DNA of 64,000 nt from Gluconacetobacter tumulicola (GCF_014174215.1 NZ_JABEQL010000001.1:186001-250000), one strand, 5' to 3'. Positions 26,101 through 36,649 are shown, numbered from the stretch's first letter. Numbers and translations: made by a program. The notes: generated from the letters alone by a model not told the origin.

Positions 26101-27441
26101 ATGCCCGTATCCCCCGCCCCGTCCCACGCCGCCAGCCTGACATGGAAGGACCTGCGCACGCTCGCACTTGCCGCGCTGGGCGGGGCACTGGAATTCTATG
26201 ATTTCGTCATCTTCGCCTATTTCGCGAAGATCATCGCCCAGCATTTCTTCCCCGCCAGCCAGCCCGACTGGCTGCGCCAGACCGAGACCTTCGGCCTGTT
26301 CGGGGCCGGCTATCTGGCCCGGCCGCTGGGCGGGGTGATCATGGCCCATTTCGGCGACCTGCATGGGCGCAAGAAAATGTTCGCCTTCAGCGTGCTGCTG
26401 ATGGCCGCCCCCACCCTGCTGATGGGCCTGCTGCCCGGTTTCGACATGCTCGGGGTCGGCGCGCCGCTGGCGCTGCTGCTGCTGCGCATGGCCCAGGGCG
26501 CCGCCATCGGCGGTGAGGCCCCCGGCGGCTGGGTCTTCGTCGCGGAACATGCCAGCGCCCGGCATACCGGCCTGGCCTGCGGCCTGCTGACCGGCGGGCT
26601 GACGGCCGGCATGCTGATCGGTTCGCTGGTCGCATTGGGGCTGAATGCGGCCCTTTCCCCCGCCGAGATCGCGGATTGGGGGTGGCGGCTGCCGTTCATC
26701 CTGGGCGGCGTGTTCGGGCTGATCGCCATGCGCCTGCGCCGCTGGCTGCACGAAACCCCGGTCTTCGCCGAAATGCAGGCCAGCGACGCGCTGGCGCGGC
26801 AGGCCCCGCTGCTGACCGTGCTGCGCGCCAGCCGCCGCGCCATCATCCTGTCGGTGATCGGCACCTGGACGCTGACCGCCGCCATCGTCGTCCTGCTGCT
26901 GATGATGCCCGCCCTGCTGCAAAGCCTGCACGGATTTTCCGCCACCAGCACCATGCAGGCCAGCCTGATCGCCACGCTGACCATCACCATCGCCGCGGTG
27001 GCGATCGGGGCGGCGACCGACCGCTGGGGCCTGCGCGGTGTCATCCCGCCGGTCATCGCCCTGCTGATCGCCGGCGCCTGGGGGCTGTACGCGGTGGCCC
27101 CGGCTCATCCGTCATGGTTCCCGGCACTGGCCGCCCTGGCCGGGATCGGCGCCGGCTATGTCAGCCTGGTGCCGATCGCGATGGTGCGGGCCTTCCCCCC
27201 GGCAATCCGCTTCTCCGGCCTCTCCTTCTCCTACAACCTCTCCTACGCGGTCTTCGGCGGCCTGACGCCGGCCTGCGTCTCGGCCCTGGTGGGGCATGAT
27301 CCGCGCGCCCCCGCCCTGTATGTGATCGGCACGGCCCTGGCGGGCGGCGCCGCATTATGGGCCATGCCCGACGTCACGACCCCGCGCCCGTCACCCGCCC
27401 CCGCCCTTCCGCTCGCCGGGCAGGACGCCACACGGATATAA
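26101..27441 (+). CDS. MFS transporter, metabolite:H+ symporter type
   Basis: A 446-residue protein with 12 predicted membrane segments. [19 protein letters not shown] and [24 protein letters not shown] are the N-terminal family signatures of the ProP/ShiA (MHS) group, including the D-x-x-GR/K loop motif. It is a cytoplasmic-membrane proton symporter for a small organic acid, betaine or similar substrate. It precedes the adenine deaminase gene by 34 bases on the same strand, so co-transcription is plausible, and a role in importing a purine or a related compound is possible but unproven. Confidence 0.87.
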   Translation: MPVSPAPSHAASLTWKDLRTLALAALGGALEFYDFVIFAYFAKIIAQHFFPASQPDWLRQTETFGLFGAGYLARPLGGVIMAHFGDLHGRKKMFAFSVLLMAAPTLLMGLLPGFDMLGVGAPLALLLLRMAQGAAIGGEAPGGWVFVAEHASARHTGLACGLLTGGLTAGMLIGSLVALGLNAALSPAEIADWGWRLPFILGGVFGLIAMRLRRWLHETPVFAEMQASDALARQAPLLTVLRASRRAIILSVIGTWTLTAAIVVLLLMMPALLQSLHGFSATSTMQASLIATLTITIAAVAIGAATDRWGLRGVIPPVIALLIAGAWGLYAVAPAHPSWFPALAALAGIGAGYVSLVPIAMVRAFPPAIRFSGLSFSYNLSYAVFGGLTPACVSALVGHDPRAPALYVIGTALAGGAALWAMPDVTTPRPSPAPALPLAGQDATRI

Positions 27442-27475
27442 TGGACGACCTCGCCTGTCCGTGCTTAAGAACGAC

Positions 27476-29185
27476 ATGGCAAGCATCTCTCCCGACCTGA
27501 TCGCCCGCCGCATTCGCCAGGGCAGCGGCCAGGAACCGCCGGATCTGGTCGTCCGCGACGTCCGGCTGTTCGATCTGGTGACCGGCGCGCTGATCGACAC
27601 CGACATCGCTCTCTGCGGCGACACCATCGTCGGCACGCTGGACCGGTACGACGGCCCCAATGTGCTCGACGGGCGCGGCCGCATCGTCGTCCCCGGCTTC
27701 ATCGACACCCATCTGCATGTCGAATCCTCGCTGGTCACACCCTTCGAATTCGAACGCTGCGTGCTCCCGCACGGCGTCACGACCGCGATCTGCGATCCGC
27801 ACGAAATGGCAAACGTACTGGGCGTCCCGGCACTGCGCTATTTCCTCGACGCCGCCAGCCGCATGGTGATGGACCTGCGGGTCAATCTGTCCAGCTGCGT
27901 CCCCTCCTCGCCGGTCGAAACCTCGGGCGCCGTCCTGATGGCGGACGACCTGACGCCATTGATGAACCACCCCAAGGTCATCGGCCTGGCGGAATTCATG
28001 AACATGCCCGGCGTACTGTCCGGCGCGCCCGACTGCATGGACAAGCTGGCCGCCTTCGCCGGCCGCCATATCGACGGACACGCGCCGCTGATGCGCGGCA
28101 AGAAGCTGAACGGCTACCTGTCGGGCGGCATCTCGACCGATCACGAGGCCACCCGCGCCGACGAGGCCCTGGAGAAGATCCGCAAGGGCATGACGGTGCT
28201 GATCCGCGAAGGCTCGGTCTGCAAGGACCTGGCGGCGCTCGCCCCGCTGCTGACGGTCGAAACCTCGCCGTTCCTCGCCTTCTGCACCGACGACCGCAAT
28301 CCGCTGGAAATCGCGCATGAAGGCCATATCGACTTCCTGATCCGCAGCGCCATCGCGCGCGGCGTGCCCCCATTGGCCGCCTACCGCGCCGCCAGCCTGA
28401 CGGCGGCACGCGCCTTCGGGCTGACCGATCGCGGCATGCTGGCACCGGGCAAACGTGCCGACATCGTCTTCCTCGACGATCTGGAACACTGCACGGTCTC
28501 CGACGTGCTGGCCGGCGGCCGGCCGATCGGGCCGGCGCTAGACCAGCGCCAGCCCATCGCCGCCCCCGGGCGCAACAGCGTCATCCTGCACCGGCCGGCA
28601 ACGGCCGAGGATTTCGCGGTGCCCGGCAGCGGCACCGCCCGCCCGGTGATGGGCATCATCCCCGGCCAGATCATCACCGAGTTCCTGACCCTCGACCTGC
28701 CAGAGGCCAACGGCCAGACCCTCCCCGACATCCCCCGCGACATCGCCAAGGTCGCGGTCGTGGCGCGGCACGGGCTGAACGGCAATATCGGCCGGGGCTT
28801 CGTACGCGGCTTCGGGCTGCGCGGCGGGGCACTGGCATCCTCGGTCGGGCATGACGCGCATAATATCTGCGTCGTCGGCGTCAACGATGCGGACATGGCA
28901 AGGGCGGTCAACCGCCTGGCCGAAATCGGCGGCGGCTTCGTGATCGTCGAGAACCGAGCAATCCGCGCCGAATTGCCCCTGCCGATCGCCGGCCTGATGA
29001 GCGACGCACCTTTCGAGACCGTGCGCGCGCAACTGGAAATCCTGCGCGCCGCAACGCGAGACATGGGCGTGACGCTGGCAGAACCGTTCCTGCAACTGGC
29101 CTTCCTGCCCCTGCCGGTGGTGCCGCACCTGAAAATCACCGATCACGGGCTGGTCGATGTCGGCCGGATGACAGTCATCGGCTGA
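27476..29185 (+). CDS. ade: Adenine deaminase
   Basis: A 569-residue amidohydrolase. The metal ligands are in [12 protein letters not shown] and [11 protein letters not shown], the central [12 protein letters not shown] and [25 protein letters not shown] segments are diagnostic of AdeC/Ade, and the C-terminal domain has [20 protein letters not shown] and [13 protein letters not shown]. It converts adenine to hypoxanthine and ammonia, feeding purine salvage or purine use as a nitrogen source. The ATG at 27476 is preferred to a GTG 15 bases upstream. It is followed by a strong hairpin. Confidence 0.93.
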   Translation: MASISPDLIARRIRQGSGQEPPDLVVRDVRLFDLVTGALIDTDIALCGDTIVGTLDRYDGPNVLDGRGRIVVPGFIDTHLHVESSLVTPFEFERCVLPHGVTTAICDPHEMANVLGVPALRYFLDAASRMVMDLRVNLSSCVPSSPVETSGAVLMADDLTPLMNHPKVIGLAEFMNMPGVLSGAPDCMDKLAAFAGRHIDGHAPLMRGKKLNGYLSGGISTDHEATRADEALEKIRKGMTVLIREGSVCKDLAALAPLLTVETSPFLAFCTDDRNPLEIAHEGHIDFLIRSAIARGVPPLAAYRAASLTAARAFGLTDRGMLAPGKRADIVFLDDLEHCTVSDVLAGGRPIGPALDQRQPIAAPGRNSVILHRPATAEDFAVPGSGTARPVMGIIPGQIITEFLTLDLPEANGQTLPDIPRDIAKVAVVARHGLNGNIGRGFVRGFGLRGGALASSVGHDAHNICVVGVNDADMARAVNRLAEIGGGFVIVENRAIRAELPLPIAGLMSDAPFETVRAQLEILRAATRDMGVTLAEPFLQLAFLPLPVVPHLKITDHGLVDVGRMTVIG

Positions 29186-29240
29186 ATCCAAAGCAGGCCC
29201 GGCTACCCCACCATCGGCGGCTCGCGCGAAGTTGACGCCG

Positions 29241-29273
29241 CCCGGCAGTCCCTGTTTTCGGGGGACTGCCGGG
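29241..29273 (+). terminator. Hairpin downstream of adenine deaminase
   Basis: A perfect 12-bp stem, CCCGGCAGTCCC / GGGACTGCCGGG, with a 9-nt loop, 56 bases after the ade stop. There is no T-run, so this may be a Rho-assisted or stabilising structure. Confidence 0.65.
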
Positions 29274-29391
29274 ACCTGCCGCGCCGTCCGGCCATCCCCT
29301 GCCCCGAAAAACGCGCACAGGGCTTGCCAGCACCGCCATTTTTCAAACAGCCTCCGACGACCATGTTCTGACCCCTCGATCGGACGCCCTC

Positions 29392-30603
29392 ATGCCCTTT
29401 GCTCCGGCGGATGCCGGCACGTTCATCACCCGCGCCAGCCCGGCCTATCGACGCGCCGGACTGGCCCTGTTCCTGGCGGGTTTCGCCACCTTCTCGCTGC
29501 TCTATTGCGTGCAGCCGCTGCTGCCGGCCTTCTCCAGCCAGTTCGCCATCGGTGCTGCCAGCAGTTCGCTCTCCCTCTCGCTCTCCACCAGCGCGCTCGC
29601 CATCGCCATCCTGCTCGCCGCCGCCCTGTCCGAGCGCATCGGCCGGCGCGAGATCATGACCCTGTCCATGATCCTGTCGGCGCTGCTGAACATCGTCGCC
29701 GCCTGCGCACCGGTCTGGCCGGCCCTGCTGGCGGCCCGCATGGCCGAGGGCTTCGTGCTGGGCGGTGTGCCGGCAGTGGCGATGACCTACCTGGCCGAGG
29801 AGATCCATCCCGGCGAGCTGGGCCTGGCCATGGGCCTGTATGTCGCCGGCACCGCCTTCGGCGGCATGATCGGCCGGGTCGGCACCGGCATCCTGACCGA
29901 CGCACTGTCCTGGCGCGCCGCCATGACCATCATCGGCGTGGCCGGACTGCTCGCCGCACTCGGCTTCCTGGCGCTGCTGCCGCCCTCGCGCAATTTCGTC
30001 CCCCGGCCGGGGCTGAGCGCCCGCCACCATGCCGAGGCCTGGACACGTCACCTGCGGGACCCGGCGCTGCCGGCACTCTACGCCATCGGCTTCACGGTGA
30101 TGGGCACGTTCGTCACCATCTTCAACTATGCCGGCTACCGGCTGATGGCCCCGCCCTACAATCTGGACCAGACCAGGCTGGGCCTGATCTTTTCGGTCTA
30201 TGTGTTCGGCATCGTGTCCTCGTCGGTCGCGGGCGCGCTGTCCGACCGCATGGGCCGCGGGCACGTGCTCACGGCCGGCATCCTCATCATGGCCGTCGGC
30301 ATCGTGCTGACCCTGGCGCATGCCCTGCCAATCATCTTCCTCGGCATCGTATTCCTCACGATCGGCTTCTTCACCGCCCACGCCATCGCCAGCGGCTGGG
30401 TGGGGCGCCTGGCGCGCACCGACCGCGGGCATGCGACCTCGCTCTATCTGCTGGCCTATTATCTGGGCTCCAGCATCGCCGGGTCGGTCGGCGGCTGGTG
30501 GTGGTCCGGCCTGGGATGGAACGGGGTCGCCAGCTTCACGCTCCTGCTGCTGGGCGCGGCACTGGCCGCCGCCGCATGGCTGCGCCGGCTAGCCCGGTCC
30601 TGA
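29392..30603 (+). CDS. MFS transporter (YnfM-like)
   Basis: A 403-residue, 12-segment transporter. The first helix GLALFLAGFATFSLLYCVQPLLPAFSSQF is the signature of the YnfM group, SERIGRREIM is the loop 2-3 motif, and LSDRMGRGHVL is its repeat in the C-half. Substrates in this group are usually drugs or small metabolites exported by proton antiport. It ends 13 bases before the DUF1697 gene, so the two may be co-transcribed. Confidence 0.87.
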   Translation: MPFAPADAGTFITRASPAYRRAGLALFLAGFATFSLLYCVQPLLPAFSSQFAIGAASSSLSLSLSTSALAIAILLAAALSERIGRREIMTLSMILSALLNIVAACAPVWPALLAARMAEGFVLGGVPAVAMTYLAEEIHPGELGLAMGLYVAGTAFGGMIGRVGTGILTDALSWRAAMTIIGVAGLLAALGFLALLPPSRNFVPRPGLSARHHAEAWTRHLRDPALPALYAIGFTVMGTFVTIFNYAGYRLMAPPYNLDQTRLGLIFSVYVFGIVSSSVAGALSDRMGRGHVLTAGILIMAVGIVLTLAHALPIIFLGIVFLTIGFFTAHAIASGWVGRLARTDRGHATSLYLLAYYLGSSIAGSVGGWWWSGLGWNGVASFTLLLLGAALAAAAWLRRLARS

Positions 30604-30616
30604 CGAGGAGAAACCA

Positions 30617-31132
30617 ATGACAGCCTATGTTGCCCTGCTGCGGGCGGTAAATGTCGGCGGCACCGGAAAACTGCCGATGACCACCCTGGCCGAACTCTGC
30701 ACGGCGGCCGGGCTCGCACGCGTGCAAACCTATATCGCCAGCGGCAACGTCGTCTTCCACAGCGACAGGCCCGAAGAACATGTGCGGACAGCACTCGAGG
30801 ACCGGCTACAGGATTATTGCGGCAAGCGCGTGGGCGTAATCGTCCGAACCGCGTCCGAGATCGCGGATATCGTGGCACGCAACCCGTTCCGCGACATGCC
30901 GGGCAATCGCGTCATGGCCCTGTTCGTCGACACCCCCCTGCCGGCCGATCCCATGGAGGGTGTCACGGGCATGAAAGACGAACAGATCCGCCTGGGACCA
31001 CGCGCATTGTTCGTCTTCTACCCCAACGGCATGGCGACAACCCGCCTGCGCATCCCCAGCGAAAAGACCGGAACCGCACGCAACATGAACACGGTCGCCA
31101 GACTGGCGGAGATGGCGGCCGCCCTCGGATAA
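30617..31132 (+). CDS. DUF1697 domain protein
   Basis: A 171-residue protein with the DUF1697 hallmarks: TAYVALLRAVNVGGTGKLPM at the start, VQTYIASGNVVFHS near residues 36-49 and TARNMNTVARLAEM at the end. No catalytic function is established for this family. It starts 13 bases after the MFS stop and has a GAGGAG-like ribosome binding site. Confidence 0.9.
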   Translation: MTAYVALLRAVNVGGTGKLPMTTLAELCTAAGLARVQTYIASGNVVFHSDRPEEHVRTALEDRLQDYCGKRVGVIVRTASEIADIVARNPFRDMPGNRVMALFVDTPLPADPMEGVTGMKDEQIRLGPRALFVFYPNGMATTRLRIPSEKTGTARNMNTVARLAEMAAALG

Positions 31133-31149
31133 AGGCCGCGCGCCAGTCC

Positions 31150-32370
31150 TTACGCGGACTCGGCGTTCCGCACTCTCAGAGCAAACAACGCCACCAGATA
31201 GACCAGAAGCCCGCCCACCGACAGCAGGGCCCCACCCATGCCAAGCGCGCCATAGCCGAATTGATGGGCCAGCAGCACGCTGCCCAGCACGGCGCCGAGC
31301 GCGTTCGCGATATTGAACGCGGAATGGTTGAGCGACGCGGCCAGGGTCTGCGCGTTGCCGGCAAAATCCATCAATCGCGTCTGCAATGCCGGCCCCAGCG
31401 CATTGAAGAAGGTCGGCACCAGAAAGACATCGGCCATCAGGCCGATGCGGCTGTGCAGGACAAACGGCAGGACCAGCATGGTGGCAATACTGCCGACCAG
31501 CGCAACGAGCACGGCCGCATTCAGGTTGCGGTCGACAATCCAGGCCCCGACATTCGCACCCGCCAGCATGCCCGCGCCCCAGACCACCATATAGACCATG
31601 ACCATCCATTCCGGGACCTGCGTCACATTATGCAGGATGCTGGTCAGGAAGGTGTAGAGCGTGAACATGCCGCCAAAGCCGATGGCCGCCGTCAGCAGCG
31701 TCAGCAGCACCTGCGCATTGGCCAGCCCCTGCAATTCCCCCAGCGGCGTCACGGCACGATCGGGCTTGTCCGCCGGAATATACCGCAACACGCCCAGCAG
31801 GGTCACGGCACCGGCCAGCCCGATCACGGCATAGGCCACCCGCCAGCCAAGATGATCGGCGGCAAAGGTCGAGAACGGCGCGCCGATCAGCGTGGCGATC
31901 GCAATGCCCGACAGCACCCGGCCAACCGCCCAGCCCCGCCGCGAGCGATCGACCATCGAGGCACCGATCAGCGCGGAAATCCCGAACAACGCGCCATGCG
32001 GCAAGCCGGCGATAAAGCGTGCGCCATCGACCAGCAGCGGGGTCGGCATCAGGATGCACAGAAAATTCCCGCAGCAGAAAAAGGCAAACAGCGCCAGCAG
32101 AAGCTCCCGGCGTGACAGGCGGGCACCGAGAATGGTGAAGAGCGGCGCGCCGACCACCACCCCCAGCGCATAGGCCGTAATGGCATAGCCGGCCTGGGAT
32201 TCCGACACATGGAGCGACGAGGCGAACTGGGGCAGCATCCCCATGATCGCAAACTCGCCGGTCCCGACAACGAATGTGCCGAATGTCAGCGTCAGGAAGG
32301 CCAGGGCCGTTCCATGCGGCGGCGGGATGCGGGCAATACCGTGCCCGTCCGGAATCATCTCTGTCGACAT
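31150..32370 (-). CDS. MFS transporter, DHA1 sugar/drug efflux type
   Basis: A 406-residue transporter with 12 membrane segments. FGTFVVGTGEFAIMGMLPQFA and GYAITAYALGVVVGAPLFTILGARLSRRELLL match the AraJ/YdhP/PbuE-type efflux group. The C-half GPALQTRLMDFAGNAQTLAASLNHSAFNIANALGA is also characteristic. It exports sugars, arabinose-like compounds or purine nucleosides in studied members; the substrate here is unknown. It is convergent with the DUF1697 gene. Confidence 0.88.
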   Translation of the reverse strand: MSTEMIPDGHGIARIPPPHGTALAFLTLTFGTFVVGTGEFAIMGMLPQFASSLHVSESQAGYAITAYALGVVVGAPLFTILGARLSRRELLLALFAFFCCGNFLCILMPTPLLVDGARFIAGLPHGALFGISALIGASMVDRSRRGWAVGRVLSGIAIATLIGAPFSTFAADHLGWRVAYAVIGLAGAVTLLGVLRYIPADKPDRAVTPLGELQGLANAQVLLTLLTAAIGFGGMFTLYTFLTSILHNVTQVPEWMVMVYMVVWGAGMLAGANVGAWIVDRNLNAAVLVALVGSIATMLVLPFVLHSRIGLMADVFLVPTFFNALGPALQTRLMDFAGNAQTLAASLNHSAFNIANALGAVLGSVLLAHQFGYGALGMGGALLSVGGLLVYLVALFALRVRNAESA

Positions 32371-32397
32371 CGGATCAGTCCAGGATTCTGGTCTATT

Positions 32398-32571
32398 TTA
32401 CGAAACGGCAGCCAGGGCGAAATCCGCGCTGTCCATATGGAACAGCGCGGCGGTCCTGGCCTTCTTGTTGCACACGTCGATGCAGCCGGGCGCGAGTCCA
32501 TCCATGCGCAGGAAGGCAACCGGGTACGCCGCCGCGTCCACAATGGACACGCACACAACGACGCCCAGCAC
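32398..32571 (-). pseudogene. Truncated GlcG/HbpS-family (DUF336) fragment
   Basis: About 57 codons immediately downstream of the APC permease read RVLGVVVCVSIVDAA-YPVAFLRMDGLAPG followed by DVCNKKARTAALF and then stop. This is the N-terminal core of a GlcG/HbpS-like heme-binding protein (VSIAVVDAGGHLVAFARMDG ... KKARTAALF), ending before the C-terminal half that includes the GG(Y/F)PI-type segment. The normal start helix is also missing. It is a decayed gene; an intact homologue is at 37231-37770. Confidence 0.6.
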
Positions 32572-32575
32572 CCGT

Positions 32576-34168
32576 TCAGTGCCCGATATCCGGCAGCCCG
32601 TCATCCGCTTCATCCATCAGCGACAGGTCCGGCGCAGCCACGGCGCTGCGCACCCCCCATGCGCAGAACAGCAGCGAGACCCCCGCCACCACGATCAGGT
32701 CCCACCCATAGGGAATCCACCCATGCCCGCCGAATTGCGGGCTGCCGGCATAGGACAGCGCCGCGATCGTCGGCAGATAGACCATGAACCAGATGGCATG
32801 CCGCGCCGCCGCGCGATGCTGCGCCCAGCTATCCTGGCGGCGGCACCACAGATAGAGCGGCAGAAGCAGCAGCATCAGCAGGATGATATCCCCGCTCAGC
32901 GGCCAGCGCGCCCAGTACAGCAGCAGCGACGAGAACATGAAGGCCAGCGCCCCGGTCACCCGCATCACCGGCACCCGCACCGGACGCGGCCGATCGGCCA
33001 GCGTGCCCCGCAGCGCCAGCGCCGAAATCGGCAGCATCAGGTACGAAATCACGGTGCAGACCGAAATCACCGCCGCCAGGATGCCCCAGCCGCGAAAGCA
33101 GAACAGGAAGATATAGGCCGCCCCCAGATTGAACCACAGCGCCGGGCGCGGCACCCCATATTCCGGATGGATCGCCCCCAGCAGGTCGGGCAGCGTGCCG
33201 TTGCGCTGCATGCCCAGCGTCATGCGCGTGCTGGACGCCAGATGCGTCGCCCCGGCCCCGCTGGGTGCCAGGAACGCATCGAAATACAGCAGCACCGCCA
33301 CCCAGTTCAGGTTGAAGGCAATGGCCAGTTGCGCAAAGGGCGAGGAAAAGGACAGGGTCGCCCATCCCCCCGCACCCGGCCGCACCGCCCCCAGATAGGC
33401 GCATTGCAGCAGCAGATAGATCACGGTCGCCGTCGCCACCGACCCGATCACGGCAAACGGAATGCTGCGGCCCGGATTGCGGGCCTCCCCCGCCAGGTTC
33501 AGCGGGCTCTGGAACCCGTTGAAGGCGAAGACGATGCCCGAGGTCGCCACCGCCGTCAGCACGCCGGACAGGCCATAGGGCATGAAGCCCCCCGTCTCCG
33601 CACCGGTCAGGTTGCCGCCATGGAAGCTGCTGGCCATCAGCAGCACCGCCGTCGTCGCCGGCACGATCAGCTTGAAGACCGTGATGGCGGAATTGAACCG
33701 GGCAAAGAACCGCACGCCCCAGAAATTGAGCAGGAAATAGACCACCACAAGCACGGCGGCAGCCGCCAGTCCGCCCGGCGACAGCACCCCGTCATGATAC
33801 ATCCCCCGCGCCCAGGAGAACGGCCAGGAACTCATATACTGCACCGACGCCTCGGCCTCGACCGGCACGACGCTGACGATCGACAGCCAGTTCGCCCCGG
33901 CGGCCATGAAGCCGACCAGCGGCCCGTGCGTCAGGTTGGCGTAACGGACCATGCCGCCCGCCACCGGAAACATGCCGCCCAGTTCGGTCGCCATGGCGGC
34001 GATGACCAGCGCAATGAACGCCCCCAGCAGCCAGGCCAGGATGGCGGCCGGGCCGGCGGTGGAAGCCGCCCGCTCGGCCCCGAACAGCCACCCCGACCCG
34101 ATCATGGCGCTCAGCCCGGTGAACATCAGTTGCCAGGGTCCAAGGGCACGATTCAGGCGGGACGACAC
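32576..34168 (-). CDS. APC-family amino acid permease
   Basis: A 530-residue permease with about 12 membrane segments. LMFTGLSAMIGSGWLFGAE is the first helix with the family GSGW substrate loop, FAFNGFQSPLNLAGEARNPGRSIPFAV is helix 6 and the following loop, and a polar C-tail ends the protein. It would import amino acids or amines with protons. A GTG start at 34168, with a GGAG 10 bases before it, is preferred to the TTG at 34252 because it begins at the conserved N-terminal helix. It is 94 bases downstream of metE on the same strand, so it may be read from the metE promoter and carry methionine or a relative. Confidence 0.85.
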   Translation of the reverse strand: MSSRLNRALGPWQLMFTGLSAMIGSGWLFGAERAASTAGPAAILAWLLGAFIALVIAAMATELGGMFPVAGGMVRYANLTHGPLVGFMAAGANWLSIVSVVPVEAEASVQYMSSWPFSWARGMYHDGVLSPGGLAAAAVLVVVYFLLNFWGVRFFARFNSAITVFKLIVPATTAVLLMASSFHGGNLTGAETGGFMPYGLSGVLTAVATSGIVFAFNGFQSPLNLAGEARNPGRSIPFAVIGSVATATVIYLLLQCAYLGAVRPGAGGWATLSFSSPFAQLAIAFNLNWVAVLLYFDAFLAPSGAGATHLASSTRMTLGMQRNGTLPDLLGAIHPEYGVPRPALWFNLGAAYIFLFCFRGWGILAAVISVCTVISYLMLPISALALRGTLADRPRPVRVPVMRVTGALAFMFSSLLLYWARWPLSGDIILLMLLLLPLYLWCRRQDSWAQHRAAARHAIWFMVYLPTIAALSYAGSPQFGGHGWIPYGWDLIVVAGVSLLFCAWGVRSAVAAPDLSLMDEADDGLPDIGH

Positions 34169-34262
34169 GTTGGGCAAACTCCGGAACGAAGGGATGGGCG
34201 AGCGAATCGCGCGCGAAGCGCCCAACCAACCTCGTTCCGTGCCCGGATGCAACAGGCTCCGT

Positions 34263-36575
34263 TCAACCCGCGCGCATCGCCCGCGCCGCCGCGACCATGC
34301 TGGCGATCGCCGGCCAGACCTCGGGCCATTTGCGGGTCTTCAGCCCGCAATCCGGATTCACCCAGATCTGCCGCGCGTCCAGCCGCCGGGCTGCGGCCTT
34401 CAGCAGCGCCACCATCTCGTCCACCGAGGGTTCCCGCGGCGAATGGATGTCATACACACCCGGCCCGATCTCCGCCGGATAGCGATGGCCGACAAAGGCA
34501 TCCAGCAGTTCCATCTTCGACCGCGCGGTCTCGATCGAAATCACATCGGCATCCATCGCCGCAATGGCGGCGATGATGTCATTGAATTCCGAATAGCACA
34601 TGTGGGTATGGATCTGCGTCACATCGGCCACGCCGGACGAGGCGATGCGGAAACTCGCGACCGCCCAGTCCAGATAGGCCTGCCAGTCGCGCCGCCGCAG
34701 CGGCAGCCCCTCGCGCAGCGCGGCCTCGTCGATCTGGATGATCGCAGCCCCCGCCCGCTCCAGATCCACCACCTCGTCACGGATGGCATAGGCGATCTGG
34801 CGGCAGGTGGTCTCGCGCGGCTGGTCGTCGCGCACGAACGACCAGTTCAGGATCGTCACCGGTCCGGTCAGCATGCCCTTCATCGGCCGCGCCGTCAGCG
34901 ACTGGGCATAGTCCCACCATCCAACGGTCATCGGCTCGGGCCGCGCGACGTCGCCATAGATGATCGGCGGCCGCACGCAGCGCGAACCATAGGACTGGAC
35001 CCACCCATGCCTGGTGAACACGAAGCCCGACAGATGCTCACCGAAATACTGCACCATGTCGTTGCGTTCGAACTCGCCATGCACCAGCACGTCCAGCCCC
35101 ATCTCTTCCTGCCAGCGGACGGCAGCGGCAATCTCCTCCTTCAGGAAGGCCTCATACGCGTCGCCGGCCAGCGCGCCCCTTGCCTGCGCGGCGCGCGCCT
35201 GACGCACTTCCGGCGTCTGCGGGAACGAGCCGATCGTCGTGGTCGGGAAAGGCGGCAGGTCCAGCATCGCACGCTGCGCGGCCTGCCGCACAGGGAACGG
35301 CGTGGCGCGGCCCGCCTGCCCGCTTCCGCCAGCGACGCGCGCCTGGACAGCCGGGCTGTTGATACGCGGCGAGGTCCGGCGCGACGCAACGGCGGCCGAG
35401 GCGGCATCCAGTTCCCCGCGCACCGACTCCACACCCGTGTTCAACGCCCGGGCCAGAATCGCCAGTTCCCCGATCTTCTGCACCGCAAAGGCCAGCCAGG
35501 AGCGCACGTCTTCGTCCAGCGCGGTCTCGCGGTCCAGATCCAGCGGGCTGTGCAGCAGCGAGCAGGACGGCGCAAGCTGGAGCGTCCGGCCCGAGCGCAC
35601 AGCCGGCGCAATCCTCTCCAGGATCGCATGCAGGTCGGCCCGCCACACATTCCGCCCATCGATCACGCCCAGCGACAGCACCAGGTCGGGCCGCGCCCCA
35701 TCCAGCACGGGCTGCAACTGCCCGGGCGCCCGCACCAGGTCGATATGCAGCCCGTCGACCGGCAGCGCCAGCGCGGTCGCCAGATTGTCGCCCAGATCGC
35801 CGAAATAGGTCGTCAGCATCAGGCGCGTACCGTCCAGCGCCGCATGAAGCTGGGCGTAGGCCTGCGCATAGGCGGCACGCGCCGCATCGTTCAGGTCCAG
35901 CACCAGACAGGGCTCGTCGATCTGCACCCAGCCGGCGCCGGCATCGGCCAGGGCGCGCAGCACGGCGACATAGACCGGCAGCAGGCGCGGCAGCAGCGTC
36001 AGCGGATCGAAATCGCCACCACGCGCCTTGCCCAGCAACAGGTAGCTGACCGGCCCCAGCAGCACCGGCCGCGTCTCGATCCCCTGGGCGCGGGCCTCGT
36101 TATACTCATCGACCGGCTTGGTCGAGGACAGGCGGAACACCTGATCGGCAGAAAATTCGGGCACCAGATAATGGTAGTTGGTGTCGAACCATTTTGTCAT
36201 TTCCGCCGCCGGCACACCACCCGCCGCATGCGCGGCATGGCCATGGGCACAGGCGGCCTCGCCCTGCGTGCCGCGCGCCATGGCGAAATAGGTCGCGCTG
36301 TCGATCGGCCCGCCGGCCCAGCCATAGACCGGCGGAATCGCCCCCACCATCGCGCTGGTATCCAGCACATGGTCGTAGAGCGAGAAATCGTTGGACGGAA
36401 TCACATCCGCCCCCCGGTCGCGCTGCCAGGCCCAGTTGCCGGCGCGCAGCCGGGCCGCTGCGGCCAGCAGCGACGCGGCATCGCTCCGCCCGGCCCAATG
36501 CTGCTCCAGTTCGGTCTTCAGTTCGCGGCGGGGGCCGATGCGGGGGAACCCCAGGGTAGCGACGGTAACGCTCAT
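34263..36575 (-). CDS. metE: Cobalamin-independent methionine synthase
   Basis: A 770-residue 5-methyltetrahydropteroyltriglutamate-homocysteine methyltransferase. It starts MSVTVATLGFPRIGPRRELK, the usual family start. The C-terminal catalytic half contains FPTTTIGSFPQTPEV, VLVHGEFERNDMVQYFGE, the zinc ligands in THMCYSEFNDI and NPDCGLKTRKWPE, and IDEAALREGLPLR. It makes methionine without vitamin B12. A cobalamin riboswitch and a promoter with an adjacent ArsR-type operator lie upstream (36690-36939), so it should be off when B12 is present. The GAGG ribosome binding site is 8 bases before the ATG. Confidence 0.96.
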   Translation of the reverse strand: MSVTVATLGFPRIGPRRELKTELEQHWAGRSDAASLLAAAARLRAGNWAWQRDRGADVIPSNDFSLYDHVLDTSAMVGAIPPVYGWAGGPIDSATYFAMARGTQGEAACAHGHAAHAAGGVPAAEMTKWFDTNYHYLVPEFSADQVFRLSSTKPVDEYNEARAQGIETRPVLLGPVSYLLLGKARGGDFDPLTLLPRLLPVYVAVLRALADAGAGWVQIDEPCLVLDLNDAARAAYAQAYAQLHAALDGTRLMLTTYFGDLGDNLATALALPVDGLHIDLVRAPGQLQPVLDGARPDLVLSLGVIDGRNVWRADLHAILERIAPAVRSGRTLQLAPSCSLLHSPLDLDRETALDEDVRSWLAFAVQKIGELAILARALNTGVESVRGELDAASAAVASRRTSPRINSPAVQARVAGGSGQAGRATPFPVRQAAQRAMLDLPPFPTTTIGSFPQTPEVRQARAAQARGALAGDAYEAFLKEEIAAAVRWQEEMGLDVLVHGEFERNDMVQYFGEHLSGFVFTRHGWVQSYGSRCVRPPIIYGDVARPEPMTVGWWDYAQSLTARPMKGMLTGPVTILNWSFVRDDQPRETTCRQIAYAIRDEVVDLERAGAAIIQIDEAALREGLPLRRRDWQAYLDWAVASFRIASSGVADVTQIHTHMCYSEFNDIIAAIAAMDADVISIETARSKMELLDAFVGHRYPAEIGPGVYDIHSPREPSVDEMVALLKAAARRLDARQIWVNPDCGLKTRKWPEVWPAIASMVAAARAMRAG

Positions 36576-36629
36576 GACTGCCTCGTCTGGTTGGGCGGTG
36601 CCGTCGGGACAGGTGCGCACGCGCGCTCA

Positions 36630-36649
36630 CGCCGGCCCAGGGGCCGGCG
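36630..36649 (-). promoter_or_regulatory. Hairpin between the riboswitch and metE (possible expression platform)
   Basis: A 9-bp perfect stem CGCCGGCCC/GGGCCGGCG with a 2-nt loop lies between the B12 box and the metE start. It has no U-tract, so it could mask or release a translation signal, or it may be a Rho-linked element. This role is inferred from position only. Confidence 0.4.

Noticed and set aside
25900-27108. Minus-strand frame of 400 codons upstream of the small winged-helix protein
   Set aside because: Antisense to the MFS gene, rich in Gln, Gly and Arg. Only the last 110 codons look like protein.
32243-34576. 777-codon plus-strand frame opposite the APC permease and part of the efflux gene
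   Set aside because: Composition (His, Arg, Gln, Pro) and overlap with real genes mark it as an antisense artefact.
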